From assembly GCA_038116745.1 (NCBI GenBank), contig JAYODW010000054.1, forward strand, positions 1 through 29,030: a DNA stretch of 29,030 nucleotides, in the 5' to 3' direction. The stretch's first letter is position 1, and every line of letters begins with the position of its first letter. Made by a program: the position numbers and the translations under genes. Shown here in pieces: positions 16,273-24,270 of this stretch. Origin of the DNA: JAYODW01 sp038116745 (GTDB lineage: Bacteria; Pseudomonadota; Gammaproteobacteria; Ga0077536). The notes beneath the pieces were generated by a model. The model was not told the origin of the DNA. It saw only the letters and a list, made by a program, of their open reading frames with translations, and ran no database searches.

Positions 16273-16987
16273 ATCCTACCTTGGTCCGCGGCAGGATATT
16301 GTCGATCAGGTCCCGAGCTCGGCGAAAAAGCTGCTGGACATGGGCTGCAGTGTCGGAGAGCTCGGAAGTACGATCATGGCAGCCTATCCGGACGTGCGCG
16401 TCTATGGCGTCGAGCTCGACGCCGAAATGGCGAAAGTAGCTCGAAGCCGCCTGCACGAGGTTCAGTTGGCGAACCTCGAAGAGATTTCACTCGTGGACCA
16501 CTTCGGCCCGGCCCAGTTCGATTGTGTGGTCATGGCGGATGTGCTCGAGCATCTCAGGGATCCCTGGCGTGTCGTGCGCGACGTCGTGGAGGTCGCTGCG
16601 AAGGGCGCGACGATCATTGCCTGCGTCCCCAACGTGAGGCACATCGACACGCTCTTCAATCTGGTCTTCCGCGGACGCTGGCCGTACCGGGACCGGGGCA
16701 TACATGATCGAACGCATCTGCGGTTCTTCACGCGCAAGAACCTGCTCGAGCTATTCGCATCGGACCAGCTATCCCTCGAGAGGATGGTTACCAACTACAG
16801 GCTCCTGGAGCGTCCGGCACAGATCAACAAAATCGCAAAGTTTTTCGCCATCCCGGGCGTCAGAGGTTTTCTTGCGTTTCAGTACATCATCGTTCTCAAG
16901 AAGCGAGGTCAGACGCAGGAATTGCCGCAAGGAGCTGCCGGCGACGCCGCGGACGGTTCTAGCGTCTCGCGCGCTTTGTCGTCATGA
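16259..16987 (+). CDS. SAM-dependent methyltransferase (class I), probable CTG start
   Basis: A class I methyltransferase of the polysaccharide-cluster type. SAM motif I is LLDMGCSVGELG, followed by YGVELDAEMA and FDCVVMADVLEHLRDPW. The first in-frame ATG (16340) would cut motif I in half, while the open frame continues upstream through a typical leader, RSYLGPRQDIVDQVPSSAKK, to a stop at 16241. The only start with a ribosome site is CTG at 16259, giving 242 residues. ATT at 16298 is the other near-cognate option. The stop overlaps the next gene by four bases (ATGA), so the genes are translationally coupled. Its target is probably a sugar of the local glycan (inference). Confidence 0.72.
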   Translation: MTFNRSYLGPRQDIVDQVPSSAKKLLDMGCSVGELGSTIMAAYPDVRVYGVELDAEMAKVARSRLHEVQLANLEEISLVDHFGPAQFDCVVMADVLEHLRDPWRVVRDVVEVAAKGATIIACVPNVRHIDTLFNLVFRGRWPYRDRGIHDRTHLRFFTRKNLLELFASDQLSLERMVTNYRLLERPAQINKIAKFFAIPGVRGFLAFQYIIVLKKRGQTQELPQGAAGDAADGSSVSRALSS

Positions 16988-17955
16988 AAGTCTCCATTGC
17001 ACTGGCTTCATACAATGGCGAGGCGCATATCGCGGATCAGTTGCAAAGCTTCCTGGATCAGTCGCGTCCGCCCGACGAACTCGTCGTAAGCGATGGCATG
17101 TCAGCCGACAGAACTTGCGCAATAGTCGAAGACTTCGCGGAGCGCGCTCCATTCAGCGTGCGCCTGATTCGCAACAGCAAGCGTCTCGGCGTCGCGCAGA
17201 GTTTCGATCGCGCCCTCGCCATGAGCACGGGCGAGCTGGTCTTCCTGAGCGACCAGGACGACGTCTGGAGCGGAGCGAAGATTGCTACGGTCCTCGGGTG
17301 GCAGGAGCGTTATCCCGACAAGCTGCTTTTCATGAACGATGCCGAAATCGCCGATGGAGACCTCGGCCGTACGGGATTGACCAAGCTCGGACAATTGAGA
17401 GCCGCCGGATACTCCAATGCAGCCTTTGTTATGGGATGCTGCTGTGCCGCCCGTCGCGATCTGCTGGATCTTTGTCTGCCCATTCCGGCCGCAGCACGCG
17501 GCCACGATAACTGGATTGTTGATTGGGCCAACGGGCTCGGTGCTGCCTTGGTGTGCGACGAGGTGCTGCAGTTGTATCGCAGGCACGGCGGCAATGCGTC
17601 AAACGTGCTGCCCAACAGCACGCGCCGAATCACGCGCTGGCAGCGGGCGCGGTATCAGCTGCGCCGGGCCACTTCATCGGATGCCAACATTATGGCGCTG
17701 GACGAAATGGCCCACGTGGAGGCTCTCTCGCTGGCAGCCCGGCGTGGCACGGGACGCCTGGATGGCCGGTACGACGCAGCCATCGCCGACCTCGCTGTGC
17801 AGCTGGAGGAAGATCTGGCCGTGCTGCGCCACAGGCATGCGCTACGCGCCAAGCCTTTGCCCTGGCGATTGATGGGCTCACTGCAATACTGGTTCGATGG
17901 AGGCTATCGCACGGGTGGTGGCTTCAAAAGCCTGTTGCGGGACGTGATCGGTTAA
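16984..17955 (+). CDS. Glycosyltransferase family 2 (rhamnosyltransferase-like)
   Basis: A 323-residue GT-A fold glycosyltransferase. The N terminus MKVSIALASYNGEAHIADQL is the standard GT2 opening. DELVVSDGMSADRT holds the nucleotide-binding aspartate (D37), and FLSDQDDVW (88-95) carries the DxD-type metal site typical of dTDP-rhamnose-type GT2 enzymes. The middle (HDNWIVDWANGLG) contains the acceptor-side motif. The donor sugar cannot be decided. It overlaps the methyltransferase by four bases and is followed 11 bases later by the Stealth gene, so all are one transcript. A cytosolic or membrane-peripheral location is expected. Confidence 0.9.
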   Translation: MKVSIALASYNGEAHIADQLQSFLDQSRPPDELVVSDGMSADRTCAIVEDFAERAPFSVRLIRNSKRLGVAQSFDRALAMSTGELVFLSDQDDVWSGAKIATVLGWQERYPDKLLFMNDAEIADGDLGRTGLTKLGQLRAAGYSNAAFVMGCCCAARRDLLDLCLPIPAAARGHDNWIVDWANGLGAALVCDEVLQLYRRHGGNASNVLPNSTRRITRWQRARYQLRRATSSDANIMALDEMAHVEALSLAARRGTGRLDGRYDAAIADLAVQLEEDLAVLRHRHALRAKPLPWRLMGSLQYWFDGGYRTGGGFKSLLRDVIG

Positions 17956-17966
17956 AAGGTGGCAGC

Positions 17967-18899
17967 ATGGAAACAGACATTCATGTTGTCTACACCTGGG
18001 TCAACCACAATGATTCTCAATGGCAGGAAGCCTATCGCCGCGTCTGCATAGAAAACCGTTTACCGTCCGACACGCACCATAGCGTCAACGATCCGGCGCG
18101 TTTTCAGAACAGGAACGAGATAGTGTATTCCGTGCGTTCGGTCAGGCGTTATGCGCCCTGGGTGCGACGGATCCACATTGTGACCAACTGCAGGCTGCCG
18201 TCCGAGATCGAGGGCGATGAGCAAATCGGGCGAGTAGCTCACGAGCGTATCTTTCCAGATACCCGGGTGCTGCCTACGTTCAATTCACGCGCCATCGAGT
18301 CAAATCTGCATCGCATACCGGGCATCGGCGAGCGCATTCTGTATTTCAACGACGATTTCTTTTTGTGCCGGCCAATGCAGCCTGAGGACTTCTTTCCCGG
18401 TCAGGGCAAGGTCAGCGTTTTTCCCTCGAAGCACGACATCCCGTACGGGTGTACCACGGGCTTGCGCCCGATCGATTACGGCGCGCTCAATGCTTGTAAG
18501 CTGCTGATTCGCGATTTCGACTACCGCCCGGCCAAAAAACTGCACCATTCGCCTTATCCGCTTCTACGCAGTCACCTGGAAGAGCTCGAGGAGAAATATC
18601 CCGCAGAGTTTGCAGCCACGCGATTGCACAGATTTCGCGACAACAGCGACATTCCGCCTGCCACCACGCTGCAGGCCTACTATGCCGTCGCGACAGGACG
18701 TGGCGAGTTACGCAACATAGCCTCGCGCTATGTCGATATCGGGGATCCCCTTTTCCCACTGCTCATTCATCCCCTTTCGCCCTTGCGTAGGGGCAGGTAT
18801 CAGACACTGTGTCTGAACGAAGTGACGAAACCCCGCTATCTTGCGGGTCTGCGCGACCGCGTGGTCAGCCGTTTCATGGAAGCCATGTTCAGCAAGTGA
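17967..18899 (+). CDS. Stealth family sugar-phosphate transferase
   Basis: A 310-residue member of the Stealth family of capsular hexose-1-phosphate transferases, which join sugars through phosphodiester bonds. All four conserved regions are visible: CR1 DIHVVYTWVNHND (4-16), CR2 RFQNRNEIVYSVRSVRRYAPW (45-65), CR3 FNSRAIESNLHRIPG (105-119) followed by YFNDDFF (126-132), and a short CR4-like LCLNE near the C terminus. AAAGGTGG precedes the ATG at 17967; the frame is open further upstream but only as a shadow of the GT2 gene. It is the last gene of the plus-strand block. It implies a phosphate-bridged surface polymer. Confidence 0.9.
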   Translation: METDIHVVYTWVNHNDSQWQEAYRRVCIENRLPSDTHHSVNDPARFQNRNEIVYSVRSVRRYAPWVRRIHIVTNCRLPSEIEGDEQIGRVAHERIFPDTRVLPTFNSRAIESNLHRIPGIGERILYFNDDFFLCRPMQPEDFFPGQGKVSVFPSKHDIPYGCTTGLRPIDYGALNACKLLIRDFDYRPAKKLHHSPYPLLRSHLEELEEKYPAEFAATRLHRFRDNSDIPPATTLQAYYAVATGRGELRNIASRYVDIGDPLFPLLIHPLSPLRRGRYQTLCLNEVTKPRYLAGLRDRVVSRFMEAMFSK

Positions 18900-18980
18900 C
18901 GGCCGTATTCAGCGCCTGTAGAAACGACTCAAACCGTTGCGCACGAGCTGTATAGCGCCACCGAGCGCCCACCGCGCCTG

Positions 18981-19560
18981 TTAAGGTCGGAGAAAGCAGC
19001 GGGCCCAGAGCACGATGCCGCCGAGCAGAGCTTCGGCGGGATGGAGGAAGGTGTCGGCGTTAGCACCCATGTGATGACCCACCGTTTTCTGCGCAGGTCG
19101 TGCCGCTAAAGCATAGGCCATAACCGGGGGTTTCATGCCGAGGGCTTGGTGGGGCCGACGCTGGTTGTAAAAGAGTACCCACTCTGCTCGGACAGGCGAG
19201 ACGTGCTGCTGCGTTTCGAAGCGATGACGATGGACACATTGCTCTTTCAACGTTCGGATGACGCGTTCGACCATGCCGCTCTGCTGCGGCCAGTTCGGCG
19301 GGATGAACTCCCTGCGAAGACCATACCTGCGCACGAGGCGTGTATAGGCTCGAGAGGTAACAACAAGACCATTGTCCGACGTCAGCAGGAACGGTGCGGG
19401 AACGCGTCCGAGCGTCCCGAACCTCGCAATCAACGCCTGCTCAACCGGCGGCTATCGCCGTCGTTGCAACCGAGGGCGACGCTTCGATGCGGGGTCGATG
19501 CCCGCGAACCTGCCAGCCCTTGAGCTAGAGGACCCGCTGCACAGTGTTCTTGTTGAGAAG
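18981..19560 (-). pseudogene. IS3-family transposase (orfB) remnant A
   Basis: The C-terminal 150 codons are intact (18981-19433): LTSDNGLV holds the second catalytic aspartate, QQSGMVERVIRTLKEQC the glutamate region, and FYNQRRPHQALGMKPP the usual end. Upstream, in another frame, about 19450-19560 still encodes LKGWQVRGHRPRIEASPSVA, an orfB segment, but with an in-frame TAG just before it. The stretch joining these parts, which carries the first catalytic aspartate in IS3 transposases, is deleted and the frame shifts there. The 5' part of orfB and orfA are absent. Clearly dead. Confidence 0.82.
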
Positions 19561-19579
19561 TCGACACCAAAAGCTGGAC
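19560..19579. repeat. Candidate IS3-type terminal inverted repeat
   Basis: The sequence GTCGACACCAAAAGCTGGAC resembles that at 23649-23668 (GTAGACTCCAAAATTTGGAC), matching at 15 of 20 positions and in the same orientation. Both lie at the 3' side of minus-strand IS3-type remnants, so this may be the end of the element that left the orfA fragment at 19671. Tentative. Confidence 0.4.
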
Positions 19580-19670
19580 GGGTCGCTGTATTTCGACTTC
19601 CTCGCAGCAGCCTCCAGGCTTCATTGTGCCAAGAGACTGCGTTTTTGAGCGGTCTATTTGTTGGGGAATC

Positions 19671-19754
19671 TTACGGCGGCACGGGCGTTCCGCCCTGCGC
19701 CTGCTGCAAGATGCTCAGAATCTGGTTGTCGCAATATTGGGACTTTTTAATCAC
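19671..19754 (-). pseudogene. IS3-family orfA N-terminal remnant B
   Basis: A 27-codon fragment starting GTG at 19754 and ending at TAA. It reads VIKKSQYCDNQILSILQQAQ then GGTPVPP, which matches the opening of IS3-type orfA proteins (MKKSRYSEsQIvaILKqAexGxPV). The helix-turn-helix remainder is lost. With the candidate terminal repeat at 19560 it suggests an element collapsed by internal deletion to about 200 bases. The flanking stretches 19580-19670 and 19755-19850 hold nothing else I recognise. Confidence 0.6.
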
Positions 19755-19850
19755 GGAATCTACTGCGTTCACACTACGAGGAACCGCCAGTTCCGAGTAC
19801 CGTTAATTTACTGGGGGTTGCCCTAGATGGTATTTGCCTTTGAGTTGAAT

Positions 19851-21032
19851 TCAGCGACTGTCAAAAATCAGAGCGACAAGCTCGTCCATCATTTTCGTTT
19901 CAATTTTCTTCATCCGCGCGAAATGCTGCCGACCACCTGCGACCAACGCAACGTAGAGCTCTTCATCCTCGTCAACTTGCAACAGCCGATTTCGCATTTC
20001 GGCCTGTGAGCATGGGTCGAAGTACAGGGCTGCGTCGCCGCAGACCTCAGGAATACTGCTTATTGAAGACGCAACCACCGGAGTTCCCAGTTCCATAGCG
20101 TTGAGCGGCGGGTAACCAAACCCCTCGTTCAGTGATGGAAAAACCAGACAGTAGGCGCCCTGGATGAGAGCGGCCAACTCGTCCCGCTCAACGTAGTCTC
20201 GAAATTCAAAACGAGTAGCGTTGGCCAGCTTTCGCGAAAATGCCAGAGAATCAACCACGCCCAATACTATGGCCCGTTTCCTTTGAAGCAGACCGTCGGA
20301 AATCAGGCTATCAATAGCCCTGCATGCCGAAAGCGCGTTTTTTACCCAGCGATCGCCCGCAAGCAACAGGTAGTAATCGCCGCGGTTGTTATTAGCCGCC
20401 GGAGCGAACCTCAACAGCTCGTCTACAGGGGCGTGGAACACTTGCACCTCGGGTAGTTCCGACTCGGGAAAAAAGGCACGCAGCGAATATTTGGAGTGGC
20501 GAGAAGAAGTAACGGGGACCGCACCCTCTCTGAACAATAGTCTCGCCAGCTTCTGTTTTGCGAATGCCACTCTCCGCTTTGCGCGCCGAGTGTTGCGCGT
20601 AAACAACCAGCACTTGCGCAGCCAGCCTTCGGCATTCACTACCTCCGACGGGTCCACCGGCATTTCCAGCGTGCGCAATCCATGAATTGTCATAACAAAT
20701 CGAATACCGCCAGTGTCCACATCCGCATATTCATAAGGCAGCCCGGAAAAAAAAGTACTGTAGCGACCATCTGCCATCACGCTCGCGGCGCCGGACCAGC
20801 CGGCCACTTCGAACAAACCGATACCATGCTCTGAACACAGTTCCAGCAACAGCGGATCGAATTCACGAGCTGGGTCGTAAATAGCATCGAAATCGCGATA
20901 GCCGACCGCCAGCGCGTGCCGAAACACCTGCTTGGTGTATTCGGCGCCGCCATGGAAGCGGTAACCGGCTAAGGGTTGCGTTGCGAGAAGGTCAAAGAGT
21001 ACGGGTATCAAACTCCCCCCAGTCCGAGGCAC
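19851..21032 (-). CDS. Glycosyltransferase family 4 (GT-B fold)
   Basis: About 386-393 residues. The N terminus VLFDLLATQPLAGYRFHGGAEYTKQVF is the usual opening for this GT4 branch. The C-terminal donor domain has YYLLLAGDRWVKN, LVFPSLNEGFGYPPLNAMELGTPVVASSISSIPEVCGDAALYFDP. The second glutamate of the E-x7-E motif is replaced by asparagine (EGFGYPPLN). There is no ATG: candidates are GTG at 21032, directly after an in-frame stop, or TTG at 21011, which would begin the protein at the conserved part and has GGGGGGAG just before it but too close. Third gene of a minus-strand operon, starting about 12 bases after the methyltransferase stop. Donor and acceptor unknown. Confidence 0.88.
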   Translation of the reverse strand: MPRTGGSLIPVLFDLLATQPLAGYRFHGGAEYTKQVFRHALAVGYRDFDAIYDPAREFDPLLLELCSEHGIGLFEVAGWSGAASVMADGRYSTFFSGLPYEYADVDTGGIRFVMTIHGLRTLEMPVDPSEVVNAEGWLRKCWLFTRNTRRAKRRVAFAKQKLARLLFREGAVPVTSSRHSKYSLRAFFPESELPEVQVFHAPVDELLRFAPAANNNRGDYYLLLAGDRWVKNALSACRAIDSLISDGLLQRKRAIVLGVVDSLAFSRKLANATRFEFRDYVERDELAALIQGAYCLVFPSLNEGFGYPPLNAMELGTPVVASSISSIPEVCGDAALYFDPCSQAEMRNRLLQVDEDEELYVALVAGGRQHFARMKKIETKMMDELVALIFDSR

Positions 21033-21044
21033 GCGGGATTGTCA

Positions 21045-21713
21045 TCACTGCTTCGTCCCCAGTGCCAGGATTGTCATCTGGTAGTTACGCGACCAAGGAT
21101 TGAAGCGACAGATCCGCGTCAGCAGGTTTGCCAGCTTACGCGGCAGGCCCTGGCTCTCGAAAAACAAAAGCTCGGGGCTAATCCGGTTTATGCGAAGAAA
21201 GTAGACAGGCTGCAGGCCGACCTCCCGCATCAAGTCTTCTAATAACCGCTGCGTGAAAAACTGTACATGGGTCGGGTCCGTGTAGTGGTTGTAGGTCAGG
21301 CCCGTCGCGCGGAATTCTGTGGGTACATCACAGTTAGGGACACTAACGAGAACGTTGCGTCTACTGACACGAGCCATTTCCTCGAGGGCACGCCGGGGGT
21401 TCCTCAGGTGTTCCAGCACCTCAAAGCTGTACGCAGTTTCGTAGCTGTTATCAGCGTAGGGGATATTCACCGCTGAGCCGCAGGAAAACAGCTCTGGCCG
21501 TCGCTTCCAACCCGGGCTGGGCTCAAGATCGAAGCCGCTGACGTGTGCACCCTCTTCGGCCAGGGACACCACATAGTCTCCCTCGGAACACCCTACGTCC
21601 AAGTAAGGGCCGTCCAGAGCGACCAGCGCATCATAGCGCTCGCTGACCACTCTGCCCCAGCTTTTCTTATACGCTTCCGAAGCCCGTCCCCCGCTCCCGC
21701 GCTGGGCGTCCAT
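21045..21713 (-). CDS. SAM-dependent methyltransferase (class I)
   Basis: A 222-residue Rossmann-fold methyltransferase. Motif I is YLDVGCSEGDYV (37-48), motif II is VSGFDLEP (58-65), and YSFEVLEHLRNPRRALEEMARV contains the post-motif typical of the Methyltransf_11 family. GGGGAG lies six bases upstream of the ATG. It is the middle gene of a minus-strand operon, 28 bases after the ABC transporter gene. Its location among sugar transferases suggests O-methylation of the glycan or of a nucleotide sugar, or chain-end capping before export; this is inference. Confidence 0.87.
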   Translation of the reverse strand: MDAQRGSGGRASEAYKKSWGRVVSERYDALVALDGPYLDVGCSEGDYVVSLAEEGAHVSGFDLEPSPGWKRRPELFSCGSAVNIPYADNSYETAYSFEVLEHLRNPRRALEEMARVSRRNVLVSVPNCDVPTEFRATGLTYNHYTDPTHVQFFTQRLLEDLMREVGLQPVYFLRINRISPELLFFESQGLPRKLANLLTRICRFNPWSRNYQMTILALGTKQ

Positions 21714-21741
21714 ATAGGTCTCCCCACTAGGACGAAGCGCT

Positions 21742-23451
21742 TCAGCTCAACTCTACCACCGAATCAGCGATCGCAAGCGTGTTCCGCTGGTGGGTATTCA
21801 TGATCACGGTGATTTTCGGCGTCAGTTCCCTAAGATTCTGCATGACCTGCGCCTGAGTAGCGTCATCCAGAGCGCTCGTAGCCTCGTCCAGGAAGAGCAG
21901 AGGAACATTCTTGTATAGCGCCCGAGCGATACCAATGCGCTGTCGCTGCCCGCCACTGAGCAGGCTGCCGCGCTCCCCGATTAACACCCAGAGGCCCTCC
22001 TCGGAACCTCCCGCCAACTCGTCAATACAAGCCGCCTTGGCCGCCCAACTGACCCGTTCCAGATCAATGTCGTCTCGGTCCTCGCCGAAGGCGATATTCT
22101 GCGCTAGGGAACTGTCAGTGAGGTAGACCTCCTGCGGAACGTAGGCAATGGATGCTCGCCAGTTCGGCATTTCCTGTTCCGACAGCGGGTGACCATCGAC
22201 GGCAATCTGGCCCTCTTCAGGGGACAGCAGCCCCATAAGAATTTCGAGTAAGGTAGTTTTTCCCGCACCTGATTTTCCCGTGATCGCTGTTATCTCTCCC
22301 GCGGGAAACAAGGCACTGAGCCTATCGAAAACAGGACTCGATTCACTGTTGTATCGATAGGTCACGCCGTCGATGGTGACGGCCGATTGCGGCGTCATGA
22401 TACGGGGCACATCCACCAGGAAATGTGTCTTTTCGCTGTATGCTGCCAGATGCTCATAGAGTCGCTTGAATACCGGCTGCGCGCTCCGAATCTTGGTCAG
22501 CGCCGCATAACTCTGCTGCACCTTGGGCACGATCTTAAGGCCGGCCAGGCCGTAAAGGGTAAGCACCGGGAGGGCAGCGTGGAGTCCGTCACCCTGACGG
22601 TATAGGTAGAGGGTAATCAACACCATTCCCGCCAGCACTATCATTTCGATTAGGAAATACGGGGATTCCGCGAGAATATTGTTATCCGCAAGCGCCCGAG
22701 CCGATCGCCTAGTGTCACGCTGGAAGCGACGTAGGTAGCCTGCCTCATACGAGTACAGTTTCACGTCACGGATGCCGCCGAAACTTTCATTCAATACTTG
22801 ATTGCGCCGCTGCCCGAGACGGGAAATCAACAGGCCATTTTTGTGGATAGTGCGCCTCACCAGGTAGAACACCATCCAGTAAAACAATACAAGCACGACA
22901 ACTGTGCTAAAAGCCACAAAGGGATCTACGTAAACAATCAGTGCGGCCAGCAAGAAAATCGAGAAGAACCAGAAGTTGATCCGCAGGGCGGGGGCTACAA
23001 GCATTGTGCTGAGCGTCAGGGAGTCGCGCATGATCGCTTGGATCATGAAGGCGCTGTTGGTCTCGGCATGGAATACTAGATCCCTTGATAGAAAGTGACC
23101 GTAGAGGCGCGTGGAGATTTCCCCGCCCACGCGAGAGGCATAACGGTTCATCAAGAACTGCGAGACCATCATGGTACCGTTGGCGAGGATGATTAGACCG
23201 ATGAATACACCACCCACCATCAGCAGAAACTCCCCTTGGGGCGGCTGGCCCATCGCGTCGTATGTCGTTGCCAGGTAAGGATTACTCTGGAGAACCGATG
23301 GGTCTGCGGCCAATGCGACAAACGGCATGATAGAGGCTGTGCCCACAAGGTCCGCCACCGAAGACAGCAGCATTAACATCTGCAAAATGAAAAATTCCCG
23401 GCGCTGTTTCCTGGTAAGTAGCCGGAACAGTCGAAAAAAGGTATTGGTCAT
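21742..23451 (-). CDS. ABC exporter with fused membrane and ATPase domains (PglK/MsbA-like)
   Basis: A 569-residue half-transporter that works as a homodimer in the inner membrane. The N-terminal domain has about six helices (for example 23-45, 77-100, 160-200, 268-285). The ATPase domain has Walker A GKSGAGKTT (392-400), a Q-loop VPQE (438-441), signature LSGGQ (498-502), Walker B LLFLDE (518-523) and H-loop H554. All catalytic residues are present. The neighbours point to flipping of a lipid-linked oligosaccharide, as done by PglK, rather than drug export. The start at 23451 has only a short AGG before it. First gene of the minus-strand operon; its promoter should lie in 23452-23648. Confidence 0.92.
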   Translation of the reverse strand: MTNTFFRLFRLLTRKQRREFFILQMLMLLSSVADLVGTASIMPFVALAADPSVLQSNPYLATTYDAMGQPPQGEFLLMVGGVFIGLIILANGTMMVSQFLMNRYASRVGGEISTRLYGHFLSRDLVFHAETNSAFMIQAIMRDSLTLSTMLVAPALRINFWFFSIFLLAALIVYVDPFVAFSTVVVLVLFYWMVFYLVRRTIHKNGLLISRLGQRRNQVLNESFGGIRDVKLYSYEAGYLRRFQRDTRRSARALADNNILAESPYFLIEMIVLAGMVLITLYLYRQGDGLHAALPVLTLYGLAGLKIVPKVQQSYAALTKIRSAQPVFKRLYEHLAAYSEKTHFLVDVPRIMTPQSAVTIDGVTYRYNSESSPVFDRLSALFPAGEITAITGKSGAGKTTLLEILMGLLSPEEGQIAVDGHPLSEQEMPNWRASIAYVPQEVYLTDSSLAQNIAFGEDRDDIDLERVSWAAKAACIDELAGGSEEGLWVLIGERGSLLSGGQRQRIGIARALYKNVPLLFLDEATSALDDATQAQVMQNLRELTPKITVIMNTHQRNTLAIADSVVELS

Positions 23452-23648
23452 CCTAAAGTCGTAGCCATCTATCCTGCGCCGGCGCGACGCGCCTTCCCCC
23501 CTGGGTAAAGTTAGCGCGCCTTATGTCGCTTTAGCGGACAACAGTCCCTAGCTCGGACAGGACGACCTCTTTGGCGCAAAACATTTTCCCCACTTTTGAA
23601 GCCCTACGCCACCGTTACCGGTGTAAATTATTACCCAGGCAGAGAGAA

Positions 23649-23670
23649 GTAGACTCCAAAATTTGGACAG
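23649..23670. repeat. Terminal inverted repeat of IS3-type remnant C
   Basis: GTAGACTCCAAAATTTGGAC begins here, about 30 bases beyond the stop codon of a decayed IS3-type transposase on the minus strand, the expected place for the right end. A related sequence occurs at 19560. Confidence 0.5.
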
Positions 23671-23697
23671 CTCGATAAATGGGTCCTTCATGTCCGT

Positions 23698-24245
23698 TCA
23701 GGCGGTTAACGAGGTCCCGACCTGAATGCAGTACACCGCTACCGGAGTGCGTCGGTCCAGGGCGCTGTGACGGCGCCTGGTGTTGTAGAACTCGAGGTAC
23801 CGAGCCAGTCCCGCCCGTAGGTCTGCCGGCGTTTCCTAGGCGCTCAGATAGCTGTCCTCGTACGTCACGCGGCGTCACAGCCGCTCGATCAGTCCGCTGT
23901 CCAGCCAGTGGCCATTCCCGTCCACGCTAACGGTGACCTCGTGGGCTTTGAGCACGTCCGCGAACTCTGGCCTTGAACTGTGCACCCTGGTCGGTGTTGA
24001 AGAGTTCCGGCGGACCAAAGCGGTCCAGGGCTTCTGCCAGCGCCTCAATCCAAAAGTCTGTATCCAGCGTGCTCGAGATGCGCCAAGACAGAACTTTGCG
24101 CGTCCCAGTCCATGGTCGCCACAAGATGCATGAAACCCTTCGCCATCCGGATTTAGCAGATGTCAGCAGCCCAAACCTGGTTGGCCCGCTCGATGGTCAC
24201 ATCCTTGAGCAGGCAGGGATAGGTAATCCCTCATTTGTCGTCGGC
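23698..24245 (-). pseudogene. IS3-family transposase (orfB) remnant C
   Basis: A dead orfB split over several frames. Reading on the minus strand: YPCLLKDVTIERANQVWAAD (first catalytic aspartate) followed by a TAA, then MAKGFMHLVATMDW. A frameshift leads to RKVLSWRISSTLDTDFWIEALAEA and FNTDQGAQF (second aspartate). Further shifts lead to VTVSVDGNGHWLDSGLIERL, then ARYLEFYNTRRRHSALDRRTP and the stop at 23698. The 5' part is missing because the IS30-family element begins at 24245; no continuation was found on the other side of it. Confidence 0.8.
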
Positions 24246-24270
24246 TTGGATTCAACCGGTCAACGCGACA
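24245..24270 (+). repeat. IS30-family terminal inverted repeat, left
   Basis: Starts CTTGGATTCAACCGG. Compared with the reverse complement of 25431-25456 it matches at 22 of 26 positions, with the outer 15 identical. Confidence 0.75.
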
